Below are positions 60,714-64,000 of a stretch of 64,000 nucleotides of DNA, piece by piece. The position numbers and the translations under genes were made by a program. Position 1 is the stretch's first letter, and each line of letters opens with the position of its first letter. Source of the stretch: an uncultured Proteiniphilum sp. (GTDB lineage Bacteria > Bacteroidota > Bacteroidia > Bacteroidales > Dysgonomonadaceae); contig NZ_CALNAT010000002.1 of NCBI RefSeq assembly GCF_937873925.1, positions 1 through 64,000 of the forward strand, read 5' to 3'. The notes below the pieces were generated by a model. The model did not search any database and was not told the DNA's origin. It worked only from the letters and a program-made list of their open reading frames with translations.

Positions 60714-61418
60714 ATGAAACGAATCTATTCTATCGTGCTTGCGGCAGCCGTTATTTTCGGACTGTCCCCGGTGACCGTCCTCGCGCAGGAAAAAACGTCG
60801 TATGAAGTGGAGTATCAAACCCCGCAAGGTTACAAGGATTTCCGCTTCTCAATCGGCGGCGGATACGCTTTCCGCCTTGGTAAAATTGAGAAAACAGGCG
60901 ATACCAAGGTTGATGACCTTAATAAGAAGTTACGCCACGGCTATACCGTAGACGCCGACGCGCAGTACTTTTTCAAGGAAGGATGGGGGCTGGGGCTCAA
61001 TGTCAACTATTGTTCCTCTTCCACTTCCGGGAGCAATATTGACATTCCGGAATATGGAAATGCCAACAGCTACAAAGAGTCGCAAAATGTGCTGTTCGTG
61101 GGGCCTTCGTTTGCAGGACGCAACGAAACCGACAGATTCCTGTTGGTGTCTTCTTTCGCGATAGGACCGATGTTCTACATGGACAAAATGACGATCGACG
61201 GCAGGCTGCTTGACGGCACCAAAACCACCATGGGGTTCAACGCCGGTGTGGCCGGGGAATACAAGCTGAATGCTAAAACGGGCATCGGGCTTAAGTTGTC
61301 TTATACCCTCGGCACCATCAATTCAATCAACCTGGAAGGGCAGAACGTGGAATATGACGAACCGGCCAGCATATCCAACCTGATGGCAACCGTTTTCCTG
61401 AGTTTCCGCAGTTGGTGA
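60714..61418 (+). CDS. outer-membrane beta-barrel protein
   Basis: A 234-residue protein with a signal peptide ending VLAQE and about eight amphipathic strands ending MATVFLSFRSW (C-terminal aromatic residue). It resembles the outer-membrane beta-barrel (OmpA/PorT-like) family without a catalytic motif. It follows the sigma gene by 99 bp and is probably part of its regulon. Exact function unknown. Confidence 0.8.
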   Translation: MKRIYSIVLAAAVIFGLSPVTVLAQEKTSYEVEYQTPQGYKDFRFSIGGGYAFRLGKIEKTGDTKVDDLNKKLRHGYTVDADAQYFFKEGWGLGLNVNYCSSSTSGSNIDIPEYGNANSYKESQNVLFVGPSFAGRNETDRFLLVSSFAIGPMFYMDKMTIDGRLLDGTKTTMGFNAGVAGEYKLNAKTGIGLKLSYTLGTINSINLEGQNVEYDEPASISNLMATVFLSFRSW

Positions 61419-61438
61419 TAGTATAAATAAAAATCGTT

Positions 61439-62158
61439 ATGACACGAAAATCTATTTTCGTTCTCTTGTTATTGTCCGTCATGGGTTTTTCCGTGCGGGC
61501 ACAGTTCAAGGCAAGCTTGAAAGCCGGCCCCGACATGTCGAATATGTCCATGACACTCAACGGGGTTGAAACGGACATCTTTTCCCCTCGCATCGGTTTT
61601 CATACAGGCCTCGCGGCAGAGTATATGTTCAGTCGCCGCTTCGGCCTGGAAAGCGGCCTGAACTATTCCCGCCTTGGTGCGACCATTAACCCCGACAGGT
61701 ATTATCAGGGAAGCGAACTGCCGGAAGGGTTTTCTATGGAAGGCCATGTAAGCATGCAAACGCTGGAACTCCCGCTCTACGCGAAACTGAAGTTCAGATT
61801 GTTCCCCGGCATGCAATTCTTTCTGGCAGGGGGCGCGTTCGGGAGCTATTCACTCAAAGCGGAACAGTATGTGAAGCACTCCTGGGAGGGAGATTATATA
61901 AAAATGAAATGGAGCCTTTTCGAACCGGAGATTCAGGTAATGGGAGAAACAGAAGACAATGTGCTGATGCTGCAGCGTTTTAATGTCGGCATTGCTTTGG
62001 AAAGCGGAGTGGAAATCGGGAACCAGTTAACCGCTGGTATCGGCTTCCGGCAGATGCTGAACAATATGGCCGCTTTCGGGTATTCGGTAAACGGTCAAAC
62101 CGCGAAGCCTGATATTACCATGTGGACCCTCTCCTTCTCGTTGGGGTATCTCTTGTAG
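61439..62158 (+). CDS. PorT-like outer-membrane beta-barrel protein
   Basis: A 239-residue protein with signal peptide (KSIFVLLLLSVMGFSVRAQ) and barrel strands (FKASLKAGPDMSNMSMT; RFGLESGLNYSRLGATI) typical of the outer-membrane beta-barrel (PF13568, PorT) family. It starts 20 bp after the previous barrel gene, so the two are likely co-transcribed. PorT-like proteins serve in envelope processes, sometimes secretion; the role here is unknown. Confidence 0.84.
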   Translation: MTRKSIFVLLLLSVMGFSVRAQFKASLKAGPDMSNMSMTLNGVETDIFSPRIGFHTGLAAEYMFSRRFGLESGLNYSRLGATINPDRYYQGSELPEGFSMEGHVSMQTLELPLYAKLKFRLFPGMQFFLAGGAFGSYSLKAEQYVKHSWEGDYIKMKWSLFEPEIQVMGETEDNVLMLQRFNVGIALESGVEIGNQLTAGIGFRQMLNNMAAFGYSVNGQTAKPDITMWTLSFSLGYLL

Positions 62159-62295
62159 AACGATTGCGGAACGCCCGAGTGTATGATGATCCTGCATTAG
62201 AATATTTCCTCTCGCCTACGTTTAAATAAGAATCCGATATCCTGCTGAGAGTGGGAATAAATTTATAAATCTTGTATAACTCAGAAAAGGAAGCG

Positions 62296-63132
62296 ATGGA
62301 AAAGAACAGGCAAGACAGGGATGAATCTGTCCGCTTTGTGGTTCAACACTACCAAAAAGGAATGTTCGAACCCTCGAAAGGATGGAAAAGATTAACCGCT
62401 TCTCTCCCGGGTTCAGGGAGAGTGCGGTACCTCTCCTTCATAACGCGGGCGGCTGCTGCGGTCGTATTGCTGTTCGTGGCAGGAATCGGCGTATGGATGA
62501 TGGTGAACCGACCGGAACAGTTGTTCGCGCAAGTCGATAACACGGAATTCACGCTTCCAGATAACTCCCAAATCGTGATGCAACGAGGGGCAAAACTGGA
62601 ATACGACAGGCATTTCGGTAAGACCGAACGACATGTTTCGATGCAGGGAGAGATCGCGTTCGCCGTCGTCCGCGACGAAACCAGGCCGTTCATTATCTCC
62701 ACGCCCACGGCACGGATCGAGGTGCTCGGCACGGAATTTACCGTAAACGCCGGCGATAATGAGACCCGCCTCAGCGTGACATCGGGAAAAGTGCGGTTTA
62801 CACCCGACGATCCGGTTATACCGCTGTTATGCACTGCAGGCATGACCGTACATTACAGCGCCAACACCGAAACCATAAACGTCTCTTCCCCCGGCAGCGA
62901 GATGGAAATCAACGGCAAGACCCGATCGCTCACTTTCGATAACATAGGGCTGAAAGAGATTGTAATGGTGTTGTCTCACTTCTACAACGTACAGATTGAA
63001 CTGCCGGAAAACGAGTCGGATCTGACCTTCAGCTCCTCTTTCACCGGAAAAAGCATCGTCGAAATCATCAATATCATTAATTTCACGCTCGATACGAACA
63101 TTGTGATTGTAGAACACGGGGGGCAACAATAA
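62296..63132 (+). CDS. FecR family anti-sigma factor
   Basis: A 278-residue inner-membrane anti-sigma factor. A cytoplasmic N-terminal segment of about 50 residues is followed by one membrane helix (AAAAVVLLFVAGIGVWMMV), the periplasmic FecR domain (FTLPDNSQIVMQRGAKLEYDRHFG; ISTPTARIEVLGTEFTV) and a C-terminal DUF4974-like STN domain (LTFDNIGLKEIVMVLSHFYNVQIELPE). The ATG at 62296 is chosen. It should control the ECF factor at 60105. No TonB transducer is seen within the window. Confidence 0.9.
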   Translation: MEKNRQDRDESVRFVVQHYQKGMFEPSKGWKRLTASLPGSGRVRYLSFITRAAAAVVLLFVAGIGVWMMVNRPEQLFAQVDNTEFTLPDNSQIVMQRGAKLEYDRHFGKTERHVSMQGEIAFAVVRDETRPFIISTPTARIEVLGTEFTVNAGDNETRLSVTSGKVRFTPDDPVIPLLCTAGMTVHYSANTETINVSSPGSEMEINGKTRSLTFDNIGLKEIVMVLSHFYNVQIELPENESDLTFSSSFTGKSIVEIINIINFTLDTNIVIVEHGGQQ

Positions 63133-63200
63133 TTCAAAGGCATTGTCTATTTTTTTAATATTTTTCCACAACTATTTTATAACAAACAACTTATATCTTT

Positions 63201-63728
63201 ATGAAAACAAGAACTTTCCTTTTTATGGCAATTCTTCTTACCGGTATGATTCTTTTACCGGCTTGTGGTAGCACCAAAGGGTACCACGGAACGAAAATGG
63301 AGTCTACAGACCTTGCCCGTGTACAACAAGGGGATCATAAATTGAGGATCAAGGGGAAAAAGACTTCCGAATCAGCTTTCCTTGTAAAAGTGGATACGGT
63401 TTCAGTGGGTAGTTATATGAAAGGCTTCCCGAAGCATATCGATGTATTGCCGGGTGAACGGACAGTGGAGATACGCCACTTCCAGCAATGGAAAGACAAG
63501 GCAGCCATGTCGGGGGCAATGTTCGGGCTAATCGGGGCATCTATCGCGGAATCCAATAACCCGCACACGCACTACAAACTCACGTTCACGGCAGAGAAGG
63601 GAAAGCAGTACACGATTTTGCCCGTAACGGATGAAACGACGGAACAGCCAGTGTTCCACGTGATAGATACCACGGCCAATGACACGATCCAGCCACGTGT
63701 TGTCCAAATTGAAAAGAAGAAAAAATAG
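63201..63728 (+). CDS. lipoprotein of unknown function
   Basis: A 175-residue secreted lipoprotein with the lipobox LLPACGSTKG (Cys 22). The mature part contains an AMSGAMFGLIGASIAESNN stretch, possibly a glycine-zipper-like segment, and a basic end. I do not recognise a family. It lies 68 bp after the FecR gene, so it may belong to the same regulon. Confidence 0.7.
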   Translation: MKTRTFLFMAILLTGMILLPACGSTKGYHGTKMESTDLARVQQGDHKLRIKGKKTSESAFLVKVDTVSVGSYMKGFPKHIDVLPGERTVEIRHFQQWKDKAAMSGAMFGLIGASIAESNNPHTHYKLTFTAEKGKQYTILPVTDETTEQPVFHVIDTTANDTIQPRVVQIEKKKK

Positions 63729-63852
63729 ATAGATAATGCTTCGACACATGAGCAGTGCCTATTGCAGGTTTCCAAGAACGCTATAAATCGTATGCAACGC
63801 TGCACTTTCTTTTTTCTGCATCATAAAGACAAACGTATCAAAAAATAAAAAT

Positions 63853-64000
63853 ATGAAGAAACAAATTATAGTACCTCTCTTCCTGATCCTGTTTACCGTT
63901 ATGGCGGTAAATGCTCAAATTGGTGAGAAGGATGTAGATATACGGGTCGGAATGGGGGTCTCGCAGTTCAAAGGAGAAGAAGGTTTATTGCTCCTATCCG
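63853..64000 (+). CDS. exported protein, probable outer-membrane barrel (3' end outside window)
   Basis: From the ATG at 63853 the frame runs open to the window end: a signal peptide (KKQIIVPLFLILFTVMAVNA) and IRVGMGVSQFKGEEG, like the first strand of an outer-membrane barrel. Only about 49 codons are present. Confidence 0.6.
   Translation, partial: MKKQIIVPLFLILFTVMAVNAQIGEKDVDIRVGMGVSQFKGEEGLLLLS

Overview
The window looks like a piece of a Bacteroidales chromosome (phylum Bacteroidota), perhaps from a Dysgonomonadaceae-like lineage; that family-level guess is weak. The support is a SusC/SusD pair with companion surface lipoproteins, Bacteroidota-type -7 promoter boxes (TAnnTTTG) in front of many genes, an ECF sigma factor with a FecR anti-sigma factor ending in a DUF4974-like domain, a PorW/SprE-like lipoprotein, DUF4251 and DUF5020 family proteins, lipid A genes (lpxB, lpxH), and the order fabF-rnc-pfkA-lpxB-surE. 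No rRNA, tRNA, CRISPR array, prophage or intact insertion sequence was seen.

Layout. 1-4783: housekeeping genes (3' end of fabF, rnc, then pfkA, lpxB and surE on the minus strand). 5038-22398: one long minus-strand catabolic block. In transcription order it holds an FGGY ribulokinase-like kinase, a truncated glycerophosphodiesterase, a polyol permease, an AraM-type polyol-phosphate dehydrogenase, remnants of transketolase and ribose-5-phosphate isomerase B, then SusC, SusD, two surface lipoproteins, a frameshifted sodium:solute symporter, a metallophosphoesterase and an FAD oxidoreductase. A divergent DeoR-type regulator (22681) and a palindromic operator sit at its head, and an alkaline phosphatase (23631) follows the regulator. 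At least four, probably five, genes of this block carry deletions or frameshifts, so it looks like a pentitol or polyol-phosphate utilisation locus in decay (or a misassembled one). 25339-30305: DUF4251 lipoprotein, membrane protein, purD, FabK/NMO-like enzyme and a YycJ-like hydrolase. 30325-39423: surface glycan genes on both strands (five glycosyltransferase-like proteins, two methyltransferases, a Wzx-type flippase) interrupted by an ORF6N gene. 39538-48280: trmH, lpxH, a DUF59 protein, radC, yaaA, an ATPase, a DUF2461 protein, efp, and a nucleobase permease with a DUF5020 outer-membrane partner. 48632-59974: cysS, an NSS transporter, aroA, a Cys-motif membrane protein, a zinc/manganese-type ABC permease, a GH32 fructosidase, a PorW-like lipoprotein, rdgB and a Gfo/Idh/MocA oxidoreductase. 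60105-64000: an ECF sigma factor cluster with outer-membrane beta-barrels, FecR and a lipoprotein.

The most unusual signal is a dispersed repeat of about 70-80 nt, in one to two full copies plus fragments, lying between the -7 promoter box and the start codon of three unrelated minus-strand genes (flippase at 35709, radC at 42481, DUF5020 gene at 48280). The copies can be folded into the same two-stage hairpin with compensatory base changes, and three of them contain a short upstream ORF beginning ATGAGC. This could be a structured leader RNA or a palindromic mobile element; it was not matched to any family I recognise.
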